Of a DNA stretch of 9,939 nucleotides, positions 1 through 6,882 are shown in pieces. Location: assembly GCA_035542775.1 (NCBI GenBank), contig DATKKX010000189.1, positions 1-9,939 on the forward strand. Reading direction: 5' to 3'. How positions within the stretch are numbered: position 1 is the first letter of the stretch; the number at the start of each line of letters is the position of its first letter. The notes beneath the pieces were generated by a model. That model made no database searches. It was not told where the DNA came from and was given only the letters and a program-made list of their open reading frames with translations. Position numbers and translations under genes: made by a program. This stretch comes from DATKKX01 sp035542775. GTDB lineage: Bacteria; Planctomycetota; Phycisphaerae; UBA1845; UTPLA1.

Positions 1-1300
1 CGCGCTTGTACTCCGCGGAAGTCACGCCCAGCCAATCCCACAGCCCTTTGGTAACGATCTTGCCGCCGACAACACCGATCGAGCCGGTCAGCGACGCGGG
101 ATCAGCGAAGATGGCGTCACCCTGCGTGGAGACGTAATAGCCTCCGCTGCCGGCGACGTTGCCCATCGACACGATGACCGGCCGGCCGGTCGCCTTGAAC
201 CGCTTGGTGGCCTCGCAAATGATGTCGCTGGCGATCGCCGAACCGCCGGGCGAGTCCACACGCAAAACCAGGGCCTTCACGGCATCGTCTTTCGCCGCCT
301 CCGCGATGGCCTTGCGCACGGTGATCGAACCGGCGCCGGAGGAACCGCCGAAGGGGCTCGGCTCCGACTTGCCGTCAAAGATCATCCCCTCGACATAAAC
401 CACGGCAATGGCCGGCTTTTCGGATTTCGCCTTGGGCTTCATCGCCTCGGAGAAGATCTGGAAGATGGCGAACGGATTATCGAAGTTGACCTCCGGACCT
501 TCCTTCTTGCCGTAGTTCGAGACGACCTTGGTATCGCTGCCGTATTGCTTCTTGATGCTGGCGATGAAGCTCTCGCGGTACTGCAGCTGGTCCACCAGCT
601 TGGCGTCCAATGCGTCCTTGGCACTGAACCACCCGGTATCGATCAGCTCTCGCACCCGCTCCGGGGTGAGCTTGCGGCTCTCGGCAACAGCCTGCACCAT
701 CTGATCATAAATCGAATCGAGCAGATGGTTGGTCTGCTCCTCCGATTCCTTGCTCGGGCCGGTGCGATAAAGTGGCTCGCCGGCGGACTTGTAGGCCCCG
801 CAATGCAGGATGTCCGCCTGGCAGCCGATCTTGTCCAACAGATTCTTGAAATACAGACCTTCGCCGTAAAGGCCGTTGAAGATCACCTCGCCGGTCGGCA
901 TCAGGACCAGGCGGCTGGCGGCCGAACCCAGGATAAGGGTGCGGTTGGTCAGCGTATTGCAGTAGACCAGCACGTCCTTGTCCGCGGCGCGAAGGGCATC
1001 GAACTGGTGGCGAAGCTCCTGAATCTGACCTATCCCCAGTTGAGCCTCTTCGATGTCGAAGATAACGGCCCGCAGATTGTCGTCTGCCCGAGCGCGCCGC
1101 AGCTTCTCGGTCAGATCGAACATGGTCATCTGCCCCTTATCGCCGAGCAGCGCGGAGAGGCCGAAGGTGTCGGGAGCTTCCTGCAGCGGACCTTTCAGCT
1201 CGAACACCGCGACGATCTTGCCTTCGCCGGCCATCGCCGGGGTCGCCACGAACAAGCCAAGGACCGCGCACGCGATAAACCAATGTTTTGCCCTGAACAT
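1..1300 (-). CDS. sppA: Signal peptide peptidase SppA (peptidase S49), 3' end cut by window edge
   Basis: This is an exported S49 serine protease that degrades residual signal peptides and membrane peptides. The reading frame is open for 433 codons to the window edge, so the last ~150-190 residues are missing (the long SppA form is usually ~600 residues). Residues 1-24 are a signal peptide ending ATPAMA. The first S49-like half carries the catalytic lysine K171 in GAYKSAGEP. The second half has LRVDSPGGSA and the nucleophile S385 in GNVAGSGGYYVS, followed by SLTGSIGVVGG, the classic double-domain SppA signature with a Lys-Ser dyad ~210 residues apart. The ATG at 1300 is preceded by a GGAAGGAG-type ribosome binding site (around 1311-1318), which fixes the start. 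It is transcribed divergently from the M28 peptidase gene. All visible key residues are intact, so it is probably functional. Confidence 0.95.
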   Translation of the reverse strand, partial: MFRAKHWFIACAVLGLFVATPAMAGEGKIVAVFELKGPLQEAPDTFGLSALLGDKGQMTMFDLTEKLRRARADDNLRAVIFDIEEAQLGIGQIQELRHQFDALRAADKDVLVYCNTLTNRTLILGSAASRLVLMPTGEVIFNGLYGEGLYFKNLLDKIGCQADILHCGAYKSAGEPLYRTGPSKESEEQTNHLLDSIYDQMVQAVAESRKLTPERVRELIDTGWFSAKDALDAKLVDQLQYRESFIASIKKQYGSDTKVVSNYGKKEGPEVNFDNPFAIFQIFSEAMKPKAKSEKPAIAVVYVEGMIFDGKSEPSPFGGSSGAGSITVRKAIAEAAKDDAVKALVLRVDSPGGSAIASDIICEATKRFKATGRPVIVSMGNVAGSGGYYVSTQGDAIFADPASLTGSIGVVGGKIVTKGLWDWLGVTSAEYKR

Positions 1301-1717
1301 CTCCACAAACTCCTTCCAGATGGGGGTCGATCTCCCGCTTCGTGTCGTCAACGTCACCCCGAGTGGACTAACGCAACGCCTGGGCGTCTCTCACGCGAAA
1401 AACGCCCAATCCGCCACCGGCCTCGCCCCCTCCCGGCGGAGGCACCGGCGGCGACCCAGATTGACTTCCGCGGCGCCGGCCCTACCCGAAACAACCTACG
1501 GCAGCATGATAGGAGCGCGGGCAGCCCTAGACCACCCTGGGGCTTGCGTCGGCCCCGTCGGCCGTGCATCCTACCCGTACGAGGCTTGGCGGCAGATCCG
1601 GCTGCTTCAGCGGCTTCTGCCCGCTGGGCTTCAGGCCCGCCGTTGTCCGGCTGGTATGGCTATGCCCGAGCCGCCCCGCCTCCCGACCCGAGCCACGATA
1701 ACAAGGGACCGACTCAG
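1301..1717. other. Divergent intergenic region (417 bp) between sppA and the M28 peptidase gene
   Basis: No convincing gene is present. Open frames crossing it in both directions are arginine/proline-rich and lack family motifs. It must hold the promoters of both divergent genes, but no clear -35/-10 pair stands out: TTGACT at 1461-1466 on the plus strand lacks a good -10 partner. A 7-bp inverted repeat, TGGGCGT (1381-1387) and ACGCCCA (1402-1408), lies about 80 bp upstream of sppA and could be an operator or a chance GC-rich pairing. Confidence 0.5.
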
Positions 1718-3076
1718 ATGCTTCGTCTTTTGAACCGGATTGGACTCGCACTGCTTGGTGTCGCTTTGGCGGCCGGTTGCCAAACCGGTTCGTCGGACGC
1801 TGATCGCCGCCTGGTCGCCGAAGTGATCACCGCCTCGGAGATCGCGCCGAACCTGCGTACGCTCTGCATGCCGGGCGGCAGGTTGAGCGGGTCCGCGAAT
1901 GGCGAGGCGGCTGAGCAGTGGGTCGCCAACAAGGTCCGGTCGTACGGCCTGTCCAACGTCCATTTCGAGCCGTTTGCCATGACCACCTGGCAGGACCGAA
2001 GCACTGAAGTCACGGTGATGGATGATCCGCCCGTGACGCTTCATCCGGCGCAGGTCCTGGGCAACTGTCTGAGCACGCCGGCTGAGGGGATCACCGGCGA
2101 ACTGGTCGACGTGGGCAAAGGCACGGCTGACGACTTCGCGGCCAAGGCCGACCTGCTCAAAGGCCGGATCGCCTTGGCCCACCACAGCAACGTCCACCGC
2201 GGAGCCCAGATGCGCTCGGCATTGCAGGCCGGGGCCATCGGGATGCTGCTCGGCTCCGATCTCGAGGACCAGGTCGTCGTCGGCAACTGCCACGAAGGAC
2301 CCAAGCCCGAGCCGGGCGTGGCCATCGGCAAGGCGGACTGCGACAAGCTGGCGGCAAGGCTGGCCGCCGGAGAGGCGGTCAAGGTCAACATCAAGGTCGA
2401 GGCCGAGGCCTGGGAGTGCTGGCCGCGAAACGTCGTCGCCGAGATTCCCGGCCGCGGATTCGACGCCGGCGACGTCGTCCTGGTCGGCGCCCACCTGGAC
2501 AGTTGGCACCTCGCCGAAGGGGCCATCGACAACGGCACGGGCTCGGCCACGATCCTTGAGGCCGCCCGGGCTCTGATAAGGATAGACCCGCATCCGCGGC
2601 GGACCATCCGCTTCGTTTGGTTCATGGGCGAGGAGCATGGGCTGCTGGGCAGCGAGGCCTACGTGAAGCAGCATGCCGGCGAGCTGGACCACATCGTTGC
2701 GATGGTCAACGTCGACATGCCCGGCGAGCCTCGAAAGATCATCTCCTTCGGGCACCCCGAGGTGATGGACCTGGTGCGATCAGTGCAGCAGGAACTGCCC
2801 GGCTATGAGATCGAGCAGCAGGTCGTCGAGGCCCATGGCGGCGGGAGCGACCACTCCTCGTTCATGCAGCAGGGAATCTGCTGCCTTGCCCTGCACGGCG
2901 ATCTGGGTCCGGGCGTGAAGTACTATCACAGCCACGACGACAAGTACGAGCAGGTCGATCGCCGGGGCCTGAACGGCGCCGCTGCGGTGATCGCCGTGCT
3001 TGCCCACCGCCTGGCGGAGAGCCCTGAGCGACCGGCCACGCGTCTGACGCCGACGACACACCCCGGATGGCATTGA
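1718..3076 (+). CDS. Lipoprotein zinc aminopeptidase, family M28, with PA-domain insert
   Basis: This is a 452-residue exported metallopeptidase that probably removes N-terminal residues from peptides outside the cytoplasm. Residues 1-21 form a lipoprotein signal with lipobox LAAGC (C21 lipidated). Residues ~120-225 resemble a protease-associated (PA) domain. The M28 catalytic domain (~235-440) keeps the expected two-zinc set: H259 with D261 in GAHLDSW, bridging D271 in AIDNGTGSA, the catalytic pair E305-E306 in GEEHG, D333 in VNVDMPG and H404 in YHSHDD. The ATG at 1718 has a weak AAGGGA-like site ~10 nt upstream. It was preferred because the lipobox sits right behind it; the same frame is open further upstream, but that part is Arg/Pro-rich noise antisense to sppA. 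It converges on the next gene. The family call is firm; the substrate is unknown. Confidence 0.93.
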   Translation: MLRLLNRIGLALLGVALAAGCQTGSSDADRRLVAEVITASEIAPNLRTLCMPGGRLSGSANGEAAEQWVANKVRSYGLSNVHFEPFAMTTWQDRSTEVTVMDDPPVTLHPAQVLGNCLSTPAEGITGELVDVGKGTADDFAAKADLLKGRIALAHHSNVHRGAQMRSALQAGAIGMLLGSDLEDQVVVGNCHEGPKPEPGVAIGKADCDKLAARLAAGEAVKVNIKVEAEAWECWPRNVVAEIPGRGFDAGDVVLVGAHLDSWHLAEGAIDNGTGSATILEAARALIRIDPHPRRTIRFVWFMGEEHGLLGSEAYVKQHAGELDHIVAMVNVDMPGEPRKIISFGHPEVMDLVRSVQQELPGYEIEQQVVEAHGGGSDHSSFMQQGICCLALHGDLGPGVKYYHSHDDKYEQVDRRGLNGAAAVIAVLAHRLAESPERPATRLTPTTHPGWH

Positions 3077-3090
3077 GCAAGGTTGGCCCC

Positions 3091-3107
3091 GGGAGCGCGA
3101 GGCTCCC
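3091..3107. terminator. Possible shared hairpin between convergent genes
   Basis: GGGAGC (3091-3096) and GCTCCC (3102-3107) form a perfect 6-bp GC-rich stem with a 5-nt loop in the 90-bp gap between two convergent stop codons. There is no T-run on either strand, so it is not a canonical intrinsic terminator. Its position makes a bidirectional transcription-ending or RNA-stabilising role plausible. Confidence 0.3.
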
Positions 3108-3166
3108 GCCGAGCCGCCTCGCTCCGCCTCCGTTTCACATCCGCATGATGTCATGAAGGTAACCCG

Positions 3167-3931
3167 TCATTGAGGCGGCTGAGCCGGCTGGGCGACCCAC
3201 TTCGCAACGTATTCGCGAATCCAGGGGATATTCCAGAAGTAATCGGTGTGGTCGCCGTTGTTGCCGAAGGCGGTCATTTCCTCGGACCACTCGACCTGCT
3301 CCAGCTTTGGGGCGGTCTGGTTGAAACCGCTGATCGCCGCAGCGGCCGTATAGTTGCCGTCGACCGTACCCATCAGCAGCAGCAAGGCGCCTCCCAATTG
3401 GGCTTCCTTCGGTGACCAGTAGACGATCACTCGATCCCGGACTTTCGCCAGCATGGGTTTCAGATCGTAGTCCGGCGAAACGCCTGGACTGAGCAGCAGA
3501 ACCCGATCCACCATGGCGTCGCCCGGCATCTGCTCCGCGACCACGATGGCGACCATGCCGCCGCCGGAGAAGCCGAGTAATGTCACGGGAGCGCCGGGGT
3601 AAGTTGCTTGATAAGTAGCAATTCGCTGGGCCTCCTGCTGGGCCCAGGCCGGAAACCTCATCCAGAAGGGGATTCGGAACAGAGCCGTTTCCATAGGCAG
3701 TGTCCAACGGATGGATTCGATGGCCTGGTCCACGCCCGCCTCGCGCAAGCCGGTATAGAAACCAACCATTTCCGTCGAACCGCCGTCGTCACCCGGATAC
3801 ATGACAATCAGTCCGCGGCTTCGCTCCGCGTCGGTCGGAGTGGGCGGCGCCCAGACCTCGCAGCCGGCTGAAATAGCGAGGGCCACGCATGCGGTCGTGC
3901 GGATGATCCATCGATTGTTGAAAAAATGCAT
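3167..3931 (-). CDS. Lipoprotein alpha/beta hydrolase of unknown substrate
   Basis: This 254-residue protein starts with a lipoprotein signal (lipobox ISAGC, C24), so it is probably anchored on the outer side of a membrane. The hydrolase core shows LIVMYPGDDGGS near the first strand (oxyanion-loop region) and the nucleophile elbow GFSGGG with S122. Likely triad partners are the acid in MGTVDGNY (D191) and the base in NNGDHTDYF (H228); these two are assigned by position only. The fold fits lipase, esterase or acyl-transfer enzymes, and nothing visible decides the substrate. The ATG at 3931 follows TGAGG at a spacing of about 7 nt and gives a full lipoprotein signal. It faces the M28 peptidase gene tail-to-tail and lies downstream of the kelch protein on the same strand, but a 345-bp gap argues against tight co-transcription. 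Confidence 0.8.
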   Translation of the reverse strand: MHFFNNRWIIRTTACVALAISAGCEVWAPPTPTDAERSRGLIVMYPGDDGGSTEMVGFYTGLREAGVDQAIESIRWTLPMETALFRIPFWMRFPAWAQQEAQRIATYQATYPGAPVTLLGFSGGGMVAIVVAEQMPGDAMVDRVLLLSPGVSPDYDLKPMLAKVRDRVIVYWSPKEAQLGGALLLLMGTVDGNYTAAAAISGFNQTAPKLEQVEWSEEMTAFGNNGDHTDYFWNIPWIREYVAKWVAQPAQPPQ

Positions 3932-4276
3932 CGCACGGCCTCAGTTGAACAAGAGAGATCGCGGAGTGATTATCTGGAGGGGACAAAGATGTCAAGCGGC
4001 TCGCCTTGGCCCCCAGCCACGCCCGGAGGGCGCACGATTGTTGCCAGGGACTTCGAGTCCCTGGTGGCCAGGCTGCCTATGGCGCGCGCCGTCCTGTTTT
4101 TGCCTGCGCGCACCACCGGCCGACCCGGCCTGGCTGACATGTCCCCTGACTCGGCGTCGGGGGTCCTGATTGGTCCTTCCGGCGCGCCGGGCCTGCAGCA
4201 GTGGTGGCGACCATGACCGCCCATGGCCCCGGCCATGCCACCAGTCGCGGCCGTGCCACCCGGCGCAAGACGCAGG
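3932..4276. other. Gene-free gap (345 bp) between hydrolase and kelch-protein genes
   Basis: I see no supportable gene. A 105-codon minus-strand frame here (3970-4287) is Gly/Arg/Pro-rich without motifs and overlaps the 3' end of the kelch gene. The gap contains the strong hairpin at 4044-4064. It must also carry the hydrolase promoter near 3932-3990, where I cannot point to a clear box. Confidence 0.5.
4044..4072. repeat. Perfect 9-bp inverted repeat with an overlapping alternative hairpin
   Basis: CCAGGGACT (4044-4052), TCG, AGTCCCTGG (4056-4064) is a perfect 9-bp stem with a 3-nt loop. The right arm's CCTGG (4060-4064) can instead pair with CCAGG (4068-4072) across TGG, so the two hairpins exclude each other. 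It lies ~210 bp downstream of the kelch gene stop and ~110 bp upstream of the hydrolase start (both minus strand). No T-run follows, so a terminator call is weak. It could be a dispersed palindromic repeat. Confidence 0.5.
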
Positions 4277-5881
4277 TCAGTCGGCACCGGGTGAACGTCG
4301 TCTGGGCATTCGCGACGACCGTGCCCTGATGGTGCTCCACACCATGAGGGACAAAGGCATCATGGCTGTAGTGCCCGGCCCGCAAAGGCCGCACGGCGCG
4401 GCTTGCTGTGCCGGAGGCGTTTCGCACGAATCCAGGATGCCGTTGCTGTCGGCGTCCAGCGCCGGGTTCGCCGAAATCTCGCAGGAGTCGAGAATCCCGT
4501 TGCCATTGCAGTCGAGGGTCGGATCCGTAGTTCTGCACGGGTCGACGAACAGCACCGCCGCCTGGCTGAAGATCTCGGCGCAGGCACCGGTTACCCCGCA
4601 AGCATACGATCCGCTGTCCGCCGGGGCGACCGGGTTGATCGTGAGCGTCGCCGTGGAGGAGCCGGAGACTGAGCCGCCGTCGGCAAGCACGACGCCGTTC
4701 TTGCGCCAGCGGTAGCTGAACGGGCCCGGACCGCTCGCCGTCACGGAGAATACCGCCGTCTGCCCCGCGGCCAGGCCTTGATTGGCCGGCTGCTGAGTGA
4801 TGGAGTCGTCCTGGCAAGACCATTCCCACGTCTCGGAGCTGAGCGTGCCGCCGACCGCTGCGCCGCCGAAGAGCACGGTGACGATGCGAGCGCTGTCGAA
4901 GGCCATCCCGCATCTGGTGCGGGCCGAGGGCGCCGTCGCGGGGGAACGCTGCGTCCAGTTCGTGCCGTCCCATTCCCACGTGTCGCCGAGGTAAGTACCG
5001 TTCACGTACCCGCCGAAGAGTAGTGCCGCCTGCTTCCGGCTGTCATATGCCATGCCGCAGGCAAAGCGGGCGGGCGGGGAAGCGGTCGGTGACTTTTCCG
5101 ACCAGTTTGTCCCATCCCATTCCCACGTATCCGCCAAGGCGTTTGTCCCGGATCCGCCGAAGAGCATCGTCACGCCGCGAGCGCTGTCGAACACCATCGC
5201 GGGAGCCTCACGCGGCGAGGGCGAAACGGCGGGAAGGCGTTGAGTCCAGTTGGTTCCATCCCACTCCCAGGTATCACCGAGGGCCGCGCCCGCGTGTACG
5301 CCGCCGAAGAGCACCGTTACGCCCCTGACGCCGTCATAAGCCATCGCGCCGTCGACGCGGGTCGATGGCGCGGTTGCGGGATTCCTCTCCGTCCAATTCG
5401 TGCCGTCCCATTCCCACGTGTCGTTCTGGTACCCCGCCCCCGTGCTTCCGCCGAAGAGCACCGTAACATGCCTGGCGCTGTCATAGGCCAAGAAGCTCAG
5501 GCTTCGGGGACCTGTGGGCGAGTTGGCAGGTGTTCTCTTCAACCAGTTGTTACCGTCCCATTCCCAGGTATCAACTGCGAGGCAGGCCACAGACACGCCG
5601 CGGGCACTGTCGTAGACCATGGCGGCCTCGCCGGCCGGCGGCGTGGCGGCGGGCGTCCTGAGTGTCCAGCCGCTCTGCGCATTTGCTCGAGCCCCGCTGG
5701 CGAGCAAGACCGCCCCCACGCACCACGCGGCACTGCGAAAGGGCCCGGCGGTCAACCTGGCAAAGCGGGAGCCGGCTCTCTCCGGCGGTGGGCCGCGTCG
5801 CGGCTCACGGCCGGCCTCCCGGAGCTTGTGGAATAGGGGCCAAGCGCGGCGGGACACGACTCTCCACGTGTGCTCTCTCAT
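4277..5881 (-). CDS. Secreted kelch-repeat / Ig-like / calcium-repeat protein with C-terminal sorting-type tail
   Basis: This 534-residue protein is exported, with a long basic n-region (1-50), a hydrophobic segment ~51-62 and a likely cleavage site after ANA (residue 68). Residues ~70-355 hold six ~49-residue kelch-like repeats, each with YDSARGVTVLFGG followed by DTWEWDGTNW, predicting a six-bladed propeller. An Ig-like domain follows (~357-446, ending in a D-x-G-x-Y-x-C pattern). Then come two calcium-type repeats, DCNGNGILDSCE and DADSNGILDSCE (457-487). The end is PCGLCGPG, a short hydrophobic stretch and an Arg-rich tail (497-534), resembling C-terminal sorting tails seen in planctomycetes. 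The ATG at 5881 is fixed by GGAG 8 nt upstream. No catalytic residues are recognised; adhesion or surface binding is an inference. Confidence 0.85.
   Translation of the reverse strand: MREHTWRVVSRRAWPLFHKLREAGREPRRGPPPERAGSRFARLTAGPFRSAAWCVGAVLLASGARANAQSGWTLRTPAATPPAGEAAMVYDSARGVSVACLAVDTWEWDGNNWLKRTPANSPTGPRSLSFLAYDSARHVTVLFGGSTGAGYQNDTWEWDGTNWTERNPATAPSTRVDGAMAYDGVRGVTVLFGGVHAGAALGDTWEWDGTNWTQRLPAVSPSPREAPAMVFDSARGVTMLFGGSGTNALADTWEWDGTNWSEKSPTASPPARFACGMAYDSRKQAALLFGGYVNGTYLGDTWEWDGTNWTQRSPATAPSARTRCGMAFDSARIVTVLFGGAAVGGTLSSETWEWSCQDDSITQQPANQGLAAGQTAVFSVTASGPGPFSYRWRKNGVVLADGGSVSGSSTATLTINPVAPADSGSYACGVTGACAEIFSQAAVLFVDPCRTTDPTLDCNGNGILDSCEISANPALDADSNGILDSCETPPAQQAAPCGLCGPGTTAMMPLSLMVWSTIRARSSRMPRRRSPGAD
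4817..5674 (-). repeat. Six tandem kelch-type repeats inside the gene (~147-150 bp period)
   Basis: The DTWEWDG/ETWEWSC signature recurs at residues 104, 154, 203, 251, 300 and 350, a period of 48-50 residues. At the DNA level the plus strand repeatedly reads CCCATTCCCA(C/G)GT. Several copies remain nearly identical over ~20 bp, which suggests recent duplication or gene conversion among blades. The first copy is the most diverged, lacking the LFGG motif and having VACLA in its place. Confidence 0.8.
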
Positions 5882-5910
5882 CGTTTGATCTCCGGTCCGA
5901 AGTCGTGCCG

Positions 5911-5916
5911 ATTATA
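5911..5916 (-). promoter_or_regulatory. Perfect TATAAT -10 box upstream of the kelch-protein gene
   Basis: On the minus strand TATAAT lies at 5916-5911, 29 bp before the start codon at 5881. That predicts a 5' leader of about 20-25 nt including the GGAG ribosome binding site. At the ideal -35 distance (5934-5939) the sequence is CGGCCC, which does not match TTGACA. The promoter may therefore need an activator or a non-standard sigma factor. Confidence 0.5.
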
Positions 5917-5946
5917 GCGCCACGGAGCCTGCCGGGCCGGGTGATT

Positions 5947-5966
5947 GCACATTGAAAGCAATGTGC
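5947..5966. repeat. Perfect 8-bp inverted repeat upstream of the kelch promoter
   Basis: GCACATTG (5947-5954), AAAG, CAATGTGC (5959-5966) is a perfect dyad centred about 40 bp upstream of the TATAAT box at 5911-5916. It would suit a dimeric regulator site, which is attractive because the promoter lacks a good -35. It could equally be a chance hairpin. Confidence 0.45.
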
Positions 5967-6237
5967 GGAGTGCGGGGAGAAACACCGAAAGAAAAGTCGT
6001 AGCACTTCAGCCATTCGCATGAGTCACCCGGAGCAAAATGTTAAAATGGGCAATTTGTGCCAAGGGTAAATGTGGTGGCGCGGGTCCACGAGCGCGGTCC
6101 AGAATGTTGAGGGCCTAGCAAGCCGTTCGTGTGGATCCGGTCTTGGGCGGTCATGATGGTGGCGCGCGAACACTTATGCGAGCGAGGGATTCTCGCACCG
6201 CCCCCGGCGCGCGGCGGCATTATACGAGGTCGCAAGC

Positions 6238-6274
6238 AAAAACGCACGGCGTGAGTTGGTGACATCTCACGCCG
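6238..6274 (-). terminator. Intrinsic terminator at the end of the transposase remnant
   Basis: On the minus strand CGGCGTGAG (6274-6266), a 10-nt loop and CTCACGCCG (6255-6247) form a perfect 9-bp stem overlapping the transposase stop codon. It is followed by TGCG and five T residues (6242-6238). Stem, spacing and T-run fit Rho-independent termination, probably native to the insertion sequence. Confidence 0.5.
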
Positions 6275-6548
6275 CCGCGCGATAGTAATGCCGCAGTAGG
6301 CCCCCGAGGAAACGGCGGCAGTGGATGCGAACTATGTTCGGAGGGAGATCTGTTCCAAGCTCCTGCGGACGTCCGGCTGCGGCTGCAGGAACTGTTCGAT
6401 TGCCAAGCCCCTGGTGCGGGCGATACTCGTTGAAAAACCGGATGTACTCCGCGCCGACGTGGCCGAAATGGCCCAAGCTGAAGCACAAGAAATAGTCGAG
6501 GCCCTCGCTCTTAAAGGCTCCTATCCGGGCCTCGCAAAATGCGTTTGT
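6267..6548 (-). pseudogene. C-terminal fragment of a DDE (integrase-core) transposase
   Basis: Only the last ~93 codons of an integrase-core (rve-type) insertion-sequence transposase remain. The fragment reads from TNAF through FKSEGLDYF, where the glutamate (codon 6506-6504) aligns with the third DDE residue in the common K-x-E-C-L-D-x-F motif; cysteine is replaced by glycine here. It continues to EYIRFFNEYRPHQGLGNR and ends GGLLRHYYRAAA, a typical natural C-terminus of such enzymes. Upstream in this frame there is a TAG at 6551-6549 and no further similarity, so the catalytic core with the first two Asp residues is missing. It cannot be active. The break coincides with the start of the DUF5372 gene on the other strand. 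Confidence 0.85.
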
Positions 6549-6856
6549 CTACGCCGCGGAATGCACCCGGTGGGGCCGAGGCGGCGCCGACTTTTCGAGT
6601 CACGCATCCCTTTCATCCGAGTCATGGCCAGCGGTTTTCGATCGTCACGATTCGCGATAACTGGGGGGACCGGCGGCTCTATTACCACGATCAGAGCGAG
6701 CGGTTGATCTCGATTCCGGATCGCTGGACGGACCTCGTGCCGCCCGACCCAGTAGTAGCCCTATCCGCCGGGCGGTCGCCGTTCCGCCTGGAAGACTTGC
6801 TGGAGTTGGTCCGCCTGCTGGCGGTTCTGGATCAGGAGGTGCGTCATGAGCACTGA
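6539..6856 (+). CDS. DUF5372 (Y4bD/Y4pK-like) mobile-element-associated protein
   Basis: This is a 105-residue protein of unknown function. From residue ~20 on it has the family pattern as I recognise it: VTHPFHPSHGQ, NWGDRRLYYHD, SIPDRWTDLVPPDP, then LSAGRSPFRLEDLLEL. Relatives named Y4bD/Y4pK come from repeated regions of a rhizobial symbiotic plasmid and travel with recombinase genes, which fits the serine recombinase downstream here. The ATG at 6539 has no ribosome binding site and lies inside the antisense transposase remnant. Residues 1 to ~5 are therefore foreign, and the native start was probably lost or replaced. The conserved core looks intact with no internal stop. Whether it is still expressed is unclear. 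Confidence 0.75.
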   Translation: MRLSTPRNAPGGAEAAPTFRVTHPFHPSHGQRFSIVTIRDNWGDRRLYYHDQSERLISIPDRWTDLVPPDPVVALSAGRSPFRLEDLLELVRLLAVLDQEVRHEH

Positions 6857-6882
6857 ACCTCGCCTCCTGAGGCGCAAAGGGA

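Larger units (their letters stand above)
5882..6266. other. Gene-free junction (385 bp) between kelch gene and transposase remnant
   Basis: No gene is supported. It holds the kelch gene promoter, the hairpin at 5947-5966 and the terminator-like structure at the transposase end. The 6020-6200 part is somewhat less GC-rich and may include the outer end of the old insertion sequence, but I cannot define a terminal inverted repeat or target duplication there. Confidence 0.45.

Noticed and set aside
545..1717. Open frame extending the M28 peptidase N-terminus by 391 codons
   Set aside because: It runs antisense through sppA, lacks any family motif, and the lipoprotein signal with its lipobox begins only at 1718.
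1631..2755. Long minus-strand open frame (374 codons) opposite the M28 peptidase
   Set aside because: It is a GC-codon shadow of the M28 gene with no motifs, whereas the plus-strand frame has a complete zinc-ligand set.
3970..4287. Minus-strand frame of 105 codons in the gap after the kelch gene
   Set aside because: It has a Gly/Arg/Pro-rich composition without motifs, overlaps the kelch 3' end and has no evident ribosome binding site.
4077..4979. Possible frameshift at the end of the kelch gene into another long minus-strand frame
   Set aside because: The main frame ends in a recognisable Cys-Gly/hydrophobic/Arg-rich tail, and the alternative frame is only an out-of-phase shadow.
4817..5674. 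Regularly spaced similar DNA segments considered as a CRISPR array
   Set aside because: The ~150-bp period encodes protein repeats in one open frame, and spacers are homologous to each other rather than unique.
6041..6265. Minus-strand frame of 74 codons downstream of the transposase remnant
   Set aside because: It shows no family pattern, and its start lies under the transposase terminator hairpin. It is most likely the untranslated end of the old insertion sequence plus host DNA.
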